Assembly: GCA_947473805.1 (NCBI GenBank)
Contig: CANJGB010000004.1
Location: 62,001-126,000 of the forward strand
Source of the DNA: Alphaproteobacteria bacterium
GTDB lineage: Bacteria; Pseudomonadota; Alphaproteobacteria; Ferrovibrionales; Ferrovibrionaceae
DNA: 64,000 nt
Reading direction: 5' to 3'
Positions 1 through 8,165 of the stretch are shown here, in pieces. The notes under the pieces are model-generated. The model had not been told where the DNA came from, searched no databases, and worked only from the letters and a program-made list of their open reading frames with translations. Position 1 is the stretch's first letter. Every line of letters starts with the position of its first letter. The translations under genes were made by a program, and so were the position numbers.

Positions 1-1392
1 CGCCGCTTCGCGGTCGCGCTGGTCGCCATCGCCATCGGTATTCTCGCGCTGTACTCCGAACCCGACGACATCCTGCGCAACCGCGAGCTGGACCAGGTGG
101 CGCGCAACGGCCTGCAGACCATGGTCGGCGCCGCGCTGACCAATGACGAGAAGTACGATGGCGCCTATGCCGGCCTGCCCGAGGCCGAGGCTCTGCCGAT
201 CCTGCGCAAGATGGTGGCGCAGGACAACACCACCTTCATCGACGCTCCGAACATGCCGCCGACCTGGCGCCACGTGGACAACGGCGTCGCCGAGAAGCAC
301 CTCAACATCGTCATGGTGACCGAGGAATCGTTCGGCTCCATGTTCATGGACGATCTCGACAACAAGCTGCCCGCGCGCCTGACGCCCGATCTCACGCGGC
401 TGGCCAAAGACGGCATGCTGTTCACCAACATTTACGCCCAGGGCGACCGCACAGTGCGCGGGCTGGAAGCGACCGAAACCGCGTTCGCGCCGATTCCCGG
501 CATCGCGACCGCGCGGCGCGAGGGCTCGCTCGACATGTTCTCGCTGCCGCACCTGCTGAACCAGCGCGGCTACGACACCGGCGTTCTGTATGGCGGACGG
601 GTGACGTTCGACAATATGGGCACGTTCTGGAGCGGCATCGGCTACCAGCATGTCTGGGGCCAGACCGACATCCGCCACGAAAGCTTCAAGACCATCTGGG
701 GCGTGTCCGACGAGGACCTGTTCACCGAGGCGCTGCAGCGCATGGACGAGATGACGTCGGGCGGCAAACCCGCTTTCCTCACCATGATGACGGTGTCGAA
801 CCACCGCCCGTACGAGTTTCCGCAGACCCACCTGAAGTGGGACCCCGGCATGGGCAAGCGCGAGAACACCGCCCGCTACGCGCAATGGGCCTTCGTCGAT
901 TTTGTCGAACGGTCACGGCAGAAGCCGTGGTTCAAGGACACGGTGTTCATCTTCGTCGCCGACCACAACGTGAAGGTCAACGGCGCGGCCCGCGTGCCGG
1001 TGAACTCGTTCCGCATCCCGATCCTGTTCTACGCGCCCGACCACATCCCGGCGCGGCGTGTCGATACGCTCGGCGCGCAGATCGACCTGGTGCCGACGCT
1101 GCTGGGCCTGCTCGGCTTCACCTATGACAGCCCGTTCTTCGGCATCGACCTGATGCGCGTGCCCGAGGGCGAGGGCCGCTTCGCCATGGCGCACAATTTC
1201 TCCATCGCCTTCGGCCGCCCCGGCCATGTCGTGGTGCTGGAGCCGAACCGCAAGGTCGAGGGCTACAAGTTCGATCCGCGCATCGCCGAACTGCCGGTCG
1301 AAAAGCCCGACCCGCAAACGCTGGCCATGGCCATCGCCCAGACCCAGCTCGCCCACCGCGCCTTCTACAGCCACCGCTATCACTGGCGGTAG
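1..1392 (+). CDS. LTA synthase/MdoB-like sulfatase-fold phosphotransferase, 5' truncated by window edge
   Basis: The reading frame is open from base 1, so the N-terminus, where this family carries several membrane helices, lies outside the window. The visible 463 residues begin with the end of a hydrophobic segment and then hold the extracytoplasmic catalytic domain. A NIVMVTEESF stretch near residue 102 fits the first metal site of the alkaline-phosphatase/sulfatase fold. The Thr in RTVRG at about residue 151 sits where LtaS and OpgB/MdoB enzymes have their nucleophile. FVADHN near residue 320 supplies the late Asp/His metal ligands. Such enzymes transfer phosphoglycerol or similar groups from phospholipid to glycans at the outer face of the inner membrane. 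In a Gram-negative the likely acceptor is a periplasmic glucan or surface glycan, but the substrate is not readable here. Confidence 0.85.
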   Translation, partial: RRFAVALVAIAIGILALYSEPDDILRNRELDQVARNGLQTMVGAALTNDEKYDGAYAGLPEAEALPILRKMVAQDNTTFIDAPNMPPTWRHVDNGVAEKHLNIVMVTEESFGSMFMDDLDNKLPARLTPDLTRLAKDGMLFTNIYAQGDRTVRGLEATETAFAPIPGIATARREGSLDMFSLPHLLNQRGYDTGVLYGGRVTFDNMGTFWSGIGYQHVWGQTDIRHESFKTIWGVSDEDLFTEALQRMDEMTSGGKPAFLTMMTVSNHRPYEFPQTHLKWDPGMGKRENTARYAQWAFVDFVERSRQKPWFKDTVFIFVADHNVKVNGAARVPVNSFRIPILFYAPDHIPARRVDTLGAQIDLVPTLLGLLGFTYDSPFFGIDLMRVPEGEGRFAMAHNFSIAFGRPGHVVVLEPNRKVEGYKFDPRIAELPVEKPDPQTLAMAIAQTQLAHRAFYSHRYHWR

Positions 1393-1434
1393 GAGGGGGC
1401 TGGGCAGGCGCGCGCCATCGGGTATCATGGCGGC

Positions 1435-1545
1435 ATGAATATCGATCAACTCCGCCAAACCCCGGCCGGGCAGTTCATCTTCAATCTGGCGCGCGCCCTG
1501 CTGCTGTTCCTCGCCGGCTGGGCCACCTCAGAATACTTTTTCTGA
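1435..1545 (+). CDS. Possible small hydrophobic protein (36 aa)
   Basis: A short frame beginning MNIDQLRQTP encodes a polar head of about 15 residues followed by a roughly 18-residue hydrophobic stretch ending in an aromatic tail. It could be a one-helix membrane peptide. It starts 42 bases after the sulfatase stop, and a terminator-like hairpin follows it at 1605-1628, so it could be cotranscribed. No strong ribosome binding site sits next to the ATG. I do not recognise a family, and this may be chance. Confidence 0.35.
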   Translation: MNIDQLRQTPAGQFIFNLARALLLFLAGWATSEYFF

Positions 1546-1604
1546 CCGCCCCGCCGCGCAAACTGGCGCGGCATTGAAATTATTCCTACCCCCCCCCATT
1601 TGTT

Positions 1605-1628
1605 GAGGCGCCGGATTTCCGGCGTCTC
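1605..1628 (+). terminator. Terminator-like hairpin after the sulfatase/small ORF
   Basis: A 10-bp stem (GAGGCGCCGG with CCGGCGTCTC, one G-U pair) closes a 4-base ATTT loop and is followed by a weakly T-rich CACTCTTT. It lies between the plus-strand sulfatase and the convergent radC operon. The U tract is poor, so the call is moderate. Confidence 0.5.
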
Positions 1629-1680
1629 ACTCTTTGAAGATTGAATCGAGGATGGGTCGTTTATGGCTGCCTGAAGCGCT

Positions 1681-1764
1681 CTCGAAACTCGACCAAACGC
1701 ACTCGAAACTCGCCAAGGCGCGATTCAAACTCGCCAAAACCAGCGCGAAACAGCCCCAAGCGGC
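1681..1764. repeat. Degenerate 21-bp tandem repeat, four copies
   Basis: Four consecutive 21-base units (1681, 1702, 1723, 1744) share a CTCGAAACTCG-CCAA core that decays from left to right. The period is divisible by three, so a heptad-like pattern appears in several frames, but no frame has a convincing start or ribosome binding site. The region lies between the hairpin at 1605 and the 3' end of radC. Confidence 0.6.
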
Positions 1765-1811
1765 GTTGAACTGGCACCACGCGCAGGCCAGAAAGGGCGG
1801 ATTTCCGCCGT

Positions 1812-2498
1812 TTACAGTAGGCCCAGCGCGCGAAAGCTGGCGTGGTCGGCCTTGCCGATGACCACGTGGTCGTGCAGCGCGATGTCCATGGCCTTGGCGG
1901 CGTCGCGCACGGCACGGGTCATGTCGATGTCAGCTTTGCTGGGCTTCGGGTCGCCGCTGGGGTGGTTGTGCACCAGGATCAGCGCGCTGGCCTGCAGTTC
2001 CAGCGCCCGCTTCACCACCTCGCGCGGATAGACCGGCGTGTGGTTCACCGTGCCCTTCTGCTGCTGCTCGTCGGCGATGACGTGGTTCTTGGCGTCGAGG
2101 AACAGGATGCGGAACTGCTCCGTCGGGTTGTGCGCCATGCTGGCGCGGCAATAGTCGAGCAGCGCCTGCCATGACGACACCGCATGCCGCTGCACCACGT
2201 CGTGCTTCAGCAGGCGCAGGCCGGCGGCGCGCGCCAGCTTGATGGCCTGCACGGCGGCATCCTTCACCAATGCGGTTTCCTTCAGCCGCGCGGGTTCCGC
2301 CGCCAGCACGCCGGCCAGCGACTTGAAGCGCGCGATCAGTTCCTTCGCCGCCGGCTTCACGTCCTGCCGTGGCACCGCCTGCATCAGGATCAGTTCGAGG
2401 ATTTCGTAGTCGGGCAGGGCGTCGGGCGTTGCGGCAAAACGCTCGCGCAGCCGCTCGCGGTGGCCCAGGTAATGGGGTTTGTCGGCGTCGCCGCTCAA
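1812..2498 (-). CDS. radC: RadC family JAB/MPN domain protein
   Basis: The protein has 228 residues from a TTG start. An N-terminal helix-hairpin-helix-like region (HYLGHRERLRERF, then DYEILELILMQAVPR) is followed by a C-terminal JAMM metalloprotease-like domain with the ligands in LVHNHPSGDPKPSKADID. This is the HxHx7-10D zinc signature, preceded by the conserved Glu region YPREVVKRALE. I chose the TTG because its bases overlap the map stop codon (TTGA), matching the ATGA overlap upstream; longer frames only read through map out of phase. RadC proteins were once linked to DNA repair, but their biochemical role remains unsettled. The gene is last in the sfsA-map-radC operon. Confidence 0.88.
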   Translation of the reverse strand: MSGDADKPHYLGHRERLRERFAATPDALPDYEILELILMQAVPRQDVKPAAKELIARFKSLAGVLAAEPARLKETALVKDAAVQAIKLARAAGLRLLKHDVVQRHAVSSWQALLDYCRASMAHNPTEQFRILFLDAKNHVIADEQQQKGTVNHTPVYPREVVKRALELQASALILVHNHPSGDPKPSKADIDMTRAVRDAAKAMDIALHDHVVIGKADHASFRALGLL

Positions 2499-3340
2499 GT
2501 CGCCGTGGGATAGGGCGGCTTGTGCAGGCCCTTGGGCGAGATGGTGAAGATTTCCACGCCGGTCTCGGTCACACCGACGGTGTGTTCGAACTGTGCCGAG
2601 AGCGAGCGGTCCTTGGTCACCGCGGTCCAGCCATCGGCCAGCAGCTTCACCTGCCACTTGCCGGCGTTCACCATCGGCTCGACGGTGAAGAACATGCCGG
2701 GTTTCAGTTCAGGGCCGCTGTCGTTCTCGCCGTAATGAAGGATGTTCGGGCTGTCATGGAATACGCGGCCCACGCCGTGGCCGCAGAAGTCGCGCACGAC
2801 CGAGAAGCGCTCGCGCTCGACGTATTTCTGGATCGCCTCGCCGATGGCGCCGATCTTGTTGCCCGGCTTCACCGCGGCGATGCCCAGCATCATCGCCTCG
2901 TAGGTGACGTCGCTCAGCCGGCGGCCCTTTACGCCGACATCGCCGCTCCAGTACATGCGGCTGGTGTCGCCGTGCCAGCCATCGAGCAGCACAGTGACGT
3001 CGATATTGACCACGTCGCCGTGTTCCAGCCGCTTGTCGCCGGGAATGCCGTGGCAGACCACGTGGTTGACCGAGGTGCAGATCGACTTCGGAAAGCCGTG
3101 ATAGCCGAGGGGGGCGGGTGCCGCGCCATGCTCGACGATGTACTGGTGGCACAGGTCGTCCAGCTTGCCGGTGGTGATGCCCGGCACGACGAACGGGGTG
3201 ATGTAGTCCAGCACTTCGGCGGCCAGGCGGCCGGCCTTGCGCATGCCTTCGAACGCCGCCTCGCTGTGCAGTTTGATGGCGCCGTTATTGCGGCGGGGGG
3301 CCTGGTCGTCGGCGGCGATATAGGCGCTGGCCTGGGTCAT
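2495..3340 (-). CDS. map: Type I methionine aminopeptidase
   Basis: This cytosolic metalloenzyme removes the initiator methionine from nascent proteins. The 281-residue sequence shows all five metal ligands of the family: two Asp in NIDVTVLLDGWHGDTSRM, His in CGHGVGRVFHD, Glu in FTVEPMV and Glu in QFEHTVGV. The CHGIPGDKRLEHGD segment is also typical. It is slightly longer than the E. coli enzyme because of about 20 extra N-terminal residues. The ATG overlaps the sfsA stop (ATGA) and its own stop overlaps the radC TTG, so the three genes are probably translationally coupled. Confidence 0.96.
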   Translation of the reverse strand: MTQASAYIAADDQAPRRNNGAIKLHSEAAFEGMRKAGRLAAEVLDYITPFVVPGITTGKLDDLCHQYIVEHGAAPAPLGYHGFPKSICTSVNHVVCHGIPGDKRLEHGDVVNIDVTVLLDGWHGDTSRMYWSGDVGVKGRRLSDVTYEAMMLGIAAVKPGNKIGAIGEAIQKYVERERFSVVRDFCGHGVGRVFHDSPNILHYGENDSGPELKPGMFFTVEPMVNAGKWQVKLLADGWTAVTKDRSLSAQFEHTVGVTETGVEIFTISPKGLHKPPYPTAT

Positions 3341-4062
3341 GGCGAAACTCTACGGGTCCCGCAGGGGACGAAAGGAATAGGGCGCGACACCTCTATGGCG
3401 TCGGGCGACAGGGTGCAACCATAACATAGGGTTTCGACGCCATGGGACAACGCCACGGCCAGTCCGGCGGCATAGGCGGGGTCGATGTCGGCGGCCAGGG
3501 CGAACCGGTCACAGTCTTCGCGCTGGGCCAGATAAAGCATGACAGCCCGCTTGCCATTGTCGGCGACCAAGGCCAGTTCGCGCAGGTGCTTGGCCCCGCG
3601 CGCCGTCGTGGAATCGGGGAATTCAGCCAGGCCGGGCTGGCGGCTCAGCGTCACGCTCTTCACCTCGACATAGCAGGGCGGCCGGGCAGGGTCCTCCAGC
3701 AGGAAGTCGATCCGGCTGCCGGTGCCGTACTTCACCTCGCGGCGCAGCGAGGCATAGCCGGCAAGTTCGGGAATGCGGCCGGCAGCTATGGCCTCTTCCG
3801 CCAGCCGGTTGGCCAGGCCGGTATTGATGCCAACCAGACCGTTGCCGGCAGCGACCAATTGCCACGACCAGGCCAGTTTGCGCCCCGTGCCGCCCGCCGG
3901 CGCCGGCCAGATCGCCGAACCGGGCACGGCCAGGCCCAGCATCGAGCCGGGATTGGCGCAGTGCGCCACGGCCTCCGTCCCGTCGTCGAACCGGACATCG
4001 GCCAGGAAGCGCTTGTAGCGCCGCAACAGGGTGGCGCGGACGAGGGACCGGGGAAAGTGCAT
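3337..4062 (-). CDS. sfsA: SfsA family protein (sugar fermentation stimulation protein homolog)
   Basis: The 241-residue protein is of normal SfsA length. Diagnostic segments are RYKRFLADVRF near the N-terminus, HCANPGSMLGL, the YGTGSRIDFLLE and CYVEVKSVTL motifs of the nuclease-like core, and CDRFALAADIDPAYA near the end. The conserved acidic and Lys residues (D, EVK) fit a PD-(D/E)xK-like fold. SfsA is described as a nucleic-acid-binding or nuclease-like protein of uncertain role. The start is the ATG 48 bases from the divergent gene at 4111; the open frame runs further upstream only as antisense to that gene. It is first in the sfsA-map-radC operon. Confidence 0.9.
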   Translation of the reverse strand: MHFPRSLVRATLLRRYKRFLADVRFDDGTEAVAHCANPGSMLGLAVPGSAIWPAPAGGTGRKLAWSWQLVAAGNGLVGINTGLANRLAEEAIAAGRIPELAGYASLRREVKYGTGSRIDFLLEDPARPPCYVEVKSVTLSRQPGLAEFPDSTTARGAKHLRELALVADNGKRAVMLYLAQREDCDRFALAADIDPAYAAGLAVALSHGVETLCYGCTLSPDAIEVSRPIPFVPCGTRRVSP

Positions 4063-4110
4063 GGCTGCTGGAAACTGGCCGGTAGGGAAGCCGGATGTTA
4101 TATCAGCCGC

Positions 4111-4875
4111 ATGGCCGAACCATCCGCCGCCACCGTCACCGCCGCCATCGTCGTAATCGGCAACGAGATCCTGTCGGGACGCACCCGCGACGCCAACATG
4201 CACTTCCTCGCTGGCCGGCTGAGCGACCTCGCCATCCGCCTGAAGGAAGTTCGTGTGGTCAGCGACGATACCGCCGCCATCGTCGCCGCGGTGAACGAGG
4301 TGCGCGCCCGCTACGACTATGTCTTCACCTCGGGCGGCATCGGCCCGACCCATGACGACATCACCGCCGACGCCATCGCCGCGGCCTTCGGCGTGGGCAT
4401 CGACGTCGATCCGCGTGCCCGCGACGTCATGGAGCGCTACTACCCGCCGGGCCAGCTGAACGCCGCGCGGCTGCGCATGGCGCGGATCCCCTTCGGCGCC
4501 AGCCTGATCGACAACCCGGTCAGCGCCGCGCCGGGTTTCCGCATCGGCAATGTGTTCGTCATGGCCGGCGTGCCGGCTATCTTCCAGGCGATGGTCGAAA
4601 GCGTGCGCCACGAACTGGTCGGCGGGGCGAAACTGCTCGCGCGCGCTTTGGCCTCTGCCCTGCCCGAGGGGCAGATCGCCGAGCCGTTGCGCGCGATCCA
4701 GGAGCAATATCCCGACATCGAGATCGGCTCGCACCCGACCTATCGCGCCGGCGTACCCACCACGACCATCGTGCTGCGCGGCACCGATCTCGCGACATTG
4801 CGGGCGGCGACCTTGGCCGTCGCCGCCATGATGCGCGCCCAGGGCGTCGAACCGGAGGAGACGATCGCGACATGA
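4111..4875 (+). CDS. Molybdopterin-binding protein (CinA N-terminal/MoaB-Mog-like domain)
   Basis: The 254-residue protein carries the MoCF-biosynthesis fold: AAIVVIGNEILSGRTRDAN at the N-terminus, then FTSGGIGPTHDDITADAIA at about residues 72-90, and NVFVMAGVPAIFQAM. This matches the N-terminal half of CinA and the stand-alone competence/damage-inducible protein A family common in alphaproteobacteria. No C-terminal CinA deamidase domain is present, so it should not be called full CinA. It is transcribed divergently from sfsA across a 48-base gap, and its stop overlaps the next gene by ATGA. Confidence 0.88.
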   Translation: MAEPSAATVTAAIVVIGNEILSGRTRDANMHFLAGRLSDLAIRLKEVRVVSDDTAAIVAAVNEVRARYDYVFTSGGIGPTHDDITADAIAAAFGVGIDVDPRARDVMERYYPPGQLNAARLRMARIPFGASLIDNPVSAAPGFRIGNVFVMAGVPAIFQAMVESVRHELVGGAKLLARALASALPEGQIAEPLRAIQEQYPDIEIGSHPTYRAGVPTTTIVLRGTDLATLRAATLAVAAMMRAQGVEPEETIAT

Positions 4876-5204
4876 GGCGTGTTTTGTATGCCGCTCCGAT
4901 TTTGCTGTTGCCGCTGCTGGCGCGGGCCGAGACCATGACGGCCGGCGAATTGCAGAAGCAGTGCGCCTCGGCCGCGGGCGCTGCCGCTTGCACCGCCTAT
5001 TTGCGCGGCGCGGTCGCGATGTATGCGGCGGTGAATGCCGAGATGAAGGAACTGTCCTGGTTCTGCCCGCCGCGCGACGGCGATTCCTCCGTGCTGCGCC
5101 AGCTCTACCTCGACTGGGCGAAAGAGAACGAACCGGCCATGCCCGGCCCGGCGATGAACGCGGTCAAGGCTGTGCTGCAGGACGCCTACGAATGTTCCGA
5201 TTAA
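4872..5204 (+). CDS. Secreted Rap1a/Tai-like protein
   Basis: This 110-residue protein has a clear signal peptide (MRRVLYAAPILLLPLLARAE). The mature part shows the Rap1a/Tai pattern: LQKQCASAAGAAACTAYLRG, a central FCPP, a segment spaced like yL-x2-P-x-A, and a C-terminal YEC. Four Cys are placed to form two disulfides in the periplasm. Founding members are immunity proteins for type VI amidase effectors, but many alphaproteobacterial relatives stand alone with no effector, as here. It overlaps the molybdopterin-binding gene by ATGA and is probably cotranscribed. The function is not established. Confidence 0.7.
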   Translation: MRRVLYAAPILLLPLLARAETMTAGELQKQCASAAGAAACTAYLRGAVAMYAAVNAEMKELSWFCPPRDGDSSVLRQLYLDWAKENEPAMPGPAMNAVKAVLQDAYECSD

Positions 5205-5258
5205 CCGCGTCCCTTCGTGTCTTACTGAAGCCATGACGACAATAAGAGGGAGGAAAAC

Positions 5259-6239
5259 ATGTTTCGCACATTGACCGCCATTCTCGGCGTCGCGCTCGCC
5301 ACCGCGGCGCTTCCGGCCGCGGCGCAGGACAAGTATCCGTCACACCCGATCACCATGATCGTGCCGTTCGCGCCGGGCGGCGCCACCGACATCGCGGCCC
5401 GCGCCATCGCGGACAAGCTCAGCGCTCGCCTCGGCCAGAACATCGTCATCGACAACCGTGCGGGCGCCGGTGGCGCGGTCGGTACGGTCGCGGCGGCCAA
5501 GGCGCCGGCCGATGGCTACACCATCCTCTACAATGCCAGTTCCACCATGTTCATCGTGCCCGTGCTGGAAAGCGTGCAGTTCGATCCGGTGCGCGACTTC
5601 TCGGTCGCGGTGCGCGCGGTGAAGCTGCCGCTGGTCATCGCCGCCTCGCCGACCCTCGGCGTGAAGGACCTGAAGGGCCTGCGCGAACTGCTGAAGGCCA
5701 ACCCGGAGAAATACGCCTATGGCTCGGCCGGCGCGGGTACGACCAGCCACGTCGCCGCCGCTGCGCTGGCGCAAATGGTCGGCGCGCCCGGCGTCGTGCA
5801 CGTGCCCTATCGCGGCACCGCGCCCGCCATCGTCGATGTGATCGGTGGCCGCCTGGCGTACATCGCCGACGCCATGGGCCCGCTCAGCGAGCATCTGAAG
5901 TCCGGCCAGCTGATCGGCATCGCGATCACCGAGAAGGAGCGGGCGTCGCAATTCCCCAACATCCCGACCATGGCCGAGGCCGGCCTGCCCGAATTCCTGG
6001 AATACACCTGGACGCCGTGGAGCGGCATCTACCTGCCCAAGGGCGCGCCGCCGGCGGTGATCGAGTTGATCAACCGCGAGACCCGCGCCGCTTTGGCCGA
6101 GCCGGAGCTGGGCAAGCGCTTGGTCGACCTCGGCTTCAGCACGATCAACGAGGATGTCGCGACGTCGCAGGCGCTGGTCAACAGCGATGCCCAGAAATGG
6201 GCGCCGCTGCTGAAATCCTTGAAGATCACCAGCAACTGA
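5259..6239 (+). CDS. TctC/Bug family tripartite tricarboxylate transporter substrate-binding protein
   Basis: The 326-residue periplasmic binding protein begins with a signal peptide ending near ALPAAAQ. YPSHPITMIVPFAPGGATDIAAR is the diagnostic Bug-family opening that contacts a carboxylate ligand. Further family blocks are VIDNRAGAGGAVGT, YGSAGAGTTSHVAA, HVPYRGTAPA and IPTMAEAGLPEF. A strong GGGAGG sits ahead of the ATG. No TctA or TctB membrane subunits are nearby, so it is an orphan binding protein that may serve a transporter elsewhere or act in sensing. The ligand cannot be predicted. Confidence 0.93.
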   Translation: MFRTLTAILGVALATAALPAAAQDKYPSHPITMIVPFAPGGATDIAARAIADKLSARLGQNIVIDNRAGAGGAVGTVAAAKAPADGYTILYNASSTMFIVPVLESVQFDPVRDFSVAVRAVKLPLVIAASPTLGVKDLKGLRELLKANPEKYAYGSAGAGTTSHVAAAALAQMVGAPGVVHVPYRGTAPAIVDVIGGRLAYIADAMGPLSEHLKSGQLIGIAITEKERASQFPNIPTMAEAGLPEFLEYTWTPWSGIYLPKGAPPAVIELINRETRAALAEPELGKRLVDLGFSTINEDVATSQALVNSDAQKWAPLLKSLKITSN

Positions 6240-6283
6240 CGCTATTGCCGCTGCCGGCCGTCGCCGATAGGGTCGGCCGGCAT

Positions 6284-6370
6284 GCGGGCGTGGCGAAATT
6301 GGTAGACGCACCGGACTTAAAATCCGGAAGCCGCAAGGCTGTGTGGGTTCAAGTCCCGCCGCCCGCACCA
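6284..6370 (+). tRNA. tRNA-Leu (anticodon UAA)
   Basis: The 87-base cloverleaf includes an encoded CCA end. The acceptor GCGGGCG pairs with CGCCCGC. The anticodon stem CCGGA/TCCGG holds loop CTTAAAA, which gives anticodon TAA. A long variable arm (GCCGCAAGGC) confirms a class II leucine tRNA, and the T loop reads GGTTCAAGTCC. Confidence 0.97.
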
Positions 6371-6395
6371 GCGTGACGGCAACGGAAGGACAGGG

Positions 6396-7277
6396 GTGAG
6401 GTTCGCGGCATTTTTCGGTGCGCTCCTGGTGGCCAGCATGGCCCTGGCGCAATCGTTGCCGCCCCCCGTCGATGACCGCGCCGCCACTGCTATCGACCTC
6501 TGGATGTCCGCGCTGACCCGCGTCGAGGGTTCGGTCGAGGGCGGCGGCACCTACAACGCGTGGCTCGACCGCGGCGCGCCGGTTTCGGTGATCGAGCGGC
6601 GGCCGGGTGCCGCGGGTGAAACCACCGTCGGCTTCTATTTCGACCGCGCCGACCTGATTCGCTTCCGCCAGGACGGCGCCGGGGATTCGCTGGTCATCGA
6701 CTTTGCCGGTGGCCGAGCCATAGGCGCGCGCAGGAGTGTGAACGGCGTCCTGATGCCGGTGACGCCGGAGGAGATCTCGTCGGCCCTGGCGCAGGCGCAG
6801 ACGGCGCGCCAGCGCATTGCCGCGCGCACGGGTGTCACGCCCGCGGCACGCCCCGGCCCCGGCAGTTTTGGTTTGTTTGTGCCGAGTGCCGGCACGTCGG
6901 GCCCGGTCGATTACCGCCGGCCGCGTGTCGCCGAGGCGGACTGGCTGAACCGCATCGCAGCGTTCCTGCCGGCGATGAACCGCTGCCTTGACCTGTACGG
7001 CGGCACCGGCATGCAGATCGCCCAGGCCTGGCCGGTCGGTCCGCGCGTCGGCGTGCGGCTGGTCGGCAGCGATGGTGGCCGGGTTGACTGCGTGGCCGAT
7101 GCCGATGGCTCACGCAGCGTGCTGCTGGCCGCGCTGGCGGTCGATGCGCCGCTGGGGCCGGGCGAGGGCGCGGTGGTCTACACGCCGCCCGGGCGCTCAC
7201 CACCTGGCGGCGACTGCTTCGTCAGGGCGGCGACACCAGTCGGTGCGCCGGGCACAGTCACCACCCGCCGCTGCTAG
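6396..7277 (+). CDS. Secreted hypothetical protein (293 aa)
   Basis: The protein starts at a GTG placed 6-8 bases after GGAAGGA and has a signal peptide ending near MALAQS. The mature part is Gly-, Pro- and Arg-rich. It has a middle segment (ALAQAQTARQRIAARTG) that may be helical, and three Cys in the C-terminal third (MNRCLDLY, RVDCVAD, GDCFVR) plus a terminal Cys. I do not recognise a family. It lies directly after tRNA-Leu, and its stop shares the four bases CTAG with the stop of the convergent SDR gene. Confidence 0.7.
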   Translation: MRFAAFFGALLVASMALAQSLPPPVDDRAATAIDLWMSALTRVEGSVEGGGTYNAWLDRGAPVSVIERRPGAAGETTVGFYFDRADLIRFRQDGAGDSLVIDFAGGRAIGARRSVNGVLMPVTPEEISSALAQAQTARQRIAARTGVTPAARPGPGSFGLFVPSAGTSGPVDYRRPRVAEADWLNRIAAFLPAMNRCLDLYGGTGMQIAQAWPVGPRVGVRLVGSDGGRVDCVADADGSRSVLLAALAVDAPLGPGEGAVVYTPPGRSPPGGDCFVRAATPVGAPGTVTTRRC

Positions 7278-8053
7278 AGCGTGCCGGCGAAGGCGCCGCC
7301 ATCCAGCAGGATGTTTTGCCCCACGACATAGCCGGCCTGCGCGCTGCTGAGCCACGCGCAGGCAGCGCCAAACTCCTCCAGTTCACCGAAGCGCAGGGAC
7401 GGGTTGCCGGCACGTCGCAGGTCCGCGATCTGCTCCACTGTCTTGCCCGACTTGCTGGCCTCGGCCGCGAAGTTCGACCGCAGCCGGTCGGTCAGGAACA
7501 TGCCGGGCAGCAGGTTGTTGATCGTCACATTGTGCCGCGCCACCTGCCGCGACAGGCCGGCGACGAAGCCGGTCAGGCCGGTGCGCGCGCCGTTTGACAG
7601 GCCCAGCATCGGGATTGGCGCCTTCACCGCGCCTGACGTGATGTTGACGATGCGGCCGAACCTGCGCTCGATCATGCCGTCGATGACCGCGCGGATCAGC
7701 ATGATCGGCGTCACCATGTTGGCGTTCAGCGCGGTCTGCCACGCCGCCTCGTCCCAGGCGCGGAAATCGCCCGGCGGCGGGCCGCCCGCGTTGTTGATCA
7801 GGATGTCCGGCGCCGGGCAGGCGGCCAGCACGGCTTCGCGCCCCGCGGGCGTTGTGATGTCGGCAGCCACGGCGGTGACGGTCACGCCATGGGCGGCGCG
7901 GATGGCGGCGGCGGTCGCCTCCAGCGCCTCTGCCCCGCGTGCCAGGATGGTGAGGTTGACGCCCTCGGCCGCCAGCGCTTCGGCGCAGGCGCGGCCCAGT
8001 CCCTTGCTGGCGGCGCAGACCAGGGCGGTGCGCCCGCGAATACCCATGTTCAT
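7274..8053 (-). CDS. SDR-fold oxidoreductase lacking the usual YxxxK
   Basis: The 259-residue protein has the short-chain dehydrogenase/reductase Rossmann fold. The nucleotide-binding loop reads CAASKGLGRACAEAL, ILINNAGGPPPGDF is the NNAG block, and INNLLPGMF and GQNILLDGG are C-terminal family blocks. The Ser of NITSG is present. At S+13 and S+17, where the catalytic Tyr and Lys should be, the sequence is SNGAR, so both residues are replaced. A subgroup of 3-oxoacyl-ACP-reductase-like SDRs shows this. Start: ATG preceded by GGGAGGACC. The substrate is unknown, and classical SDR catalysis should not be assumed. Confidence 0.88.
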   Translation of the reverse strand: MNMGIRGRTALVCAASKGLGRACAEALAAEGVNLTILARGAEALEATAAAIRAAHGVTVTAVAADITTPAGREAVLAACPAPDILINNAGGPPPGDFRAWDEAAWQTALNANMVTPIMLIRAVIDGMIERRFGRIVNITSGAVKAPIPMLGLSNGARTGLTGFVAGLSRQVARHNVTINNLLPGMFLTDRLRSNFAAEASKSGKTVEQIADLRRAGNPSLRFGELEEFGAACAWLSSAQAGYVVGQNILLDGGAFAGTL

Positions 8054-8103
8054 GTTCGGTCCTCCCGCCGCGATTGTAAAACCCCGGACAATTCCGGGAC
8101 AGG

Positions 8104-8129
8104 GGAACCGTGGCAGATCGGGTGCCGTT
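8104..8129 (+). promoter_or_regulatory. EcfG-type (general stress response) promoter
   Basis: GGAAC at 8104-8108, a 17-base spacer, then CGTT at 8126-8129. This is the exact consensus of alphaproteobacterial EcfG sigma factors. It lies 36 bases ahead of the ATG of the small secreted protein at 8166. An EcfG-like sigma gene is encoded at 10797-11342. Confidence 0.7.
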
Positions 8130-8165
8130 GGCGAGACAGAGAACACGTGGCCCTGGAGAATGCCC

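Noticed and set aside
1589-1597. C9 tract as a phase-variable switch
   Set aside because: It lies between genes, far from any promoter or start codon I can support.
1634-1861. 75-residue frame through the 21-bp repeats
   Set aside because: TTG start without ribosome binding site, repeat-derived heptads, and overlap with the 3' end of radC.
4111-4875. Full-length CinA
   Set aside because: Only the N-terminal molybdopterin-binding domain is present; the C-terminal deamidase half is absent.
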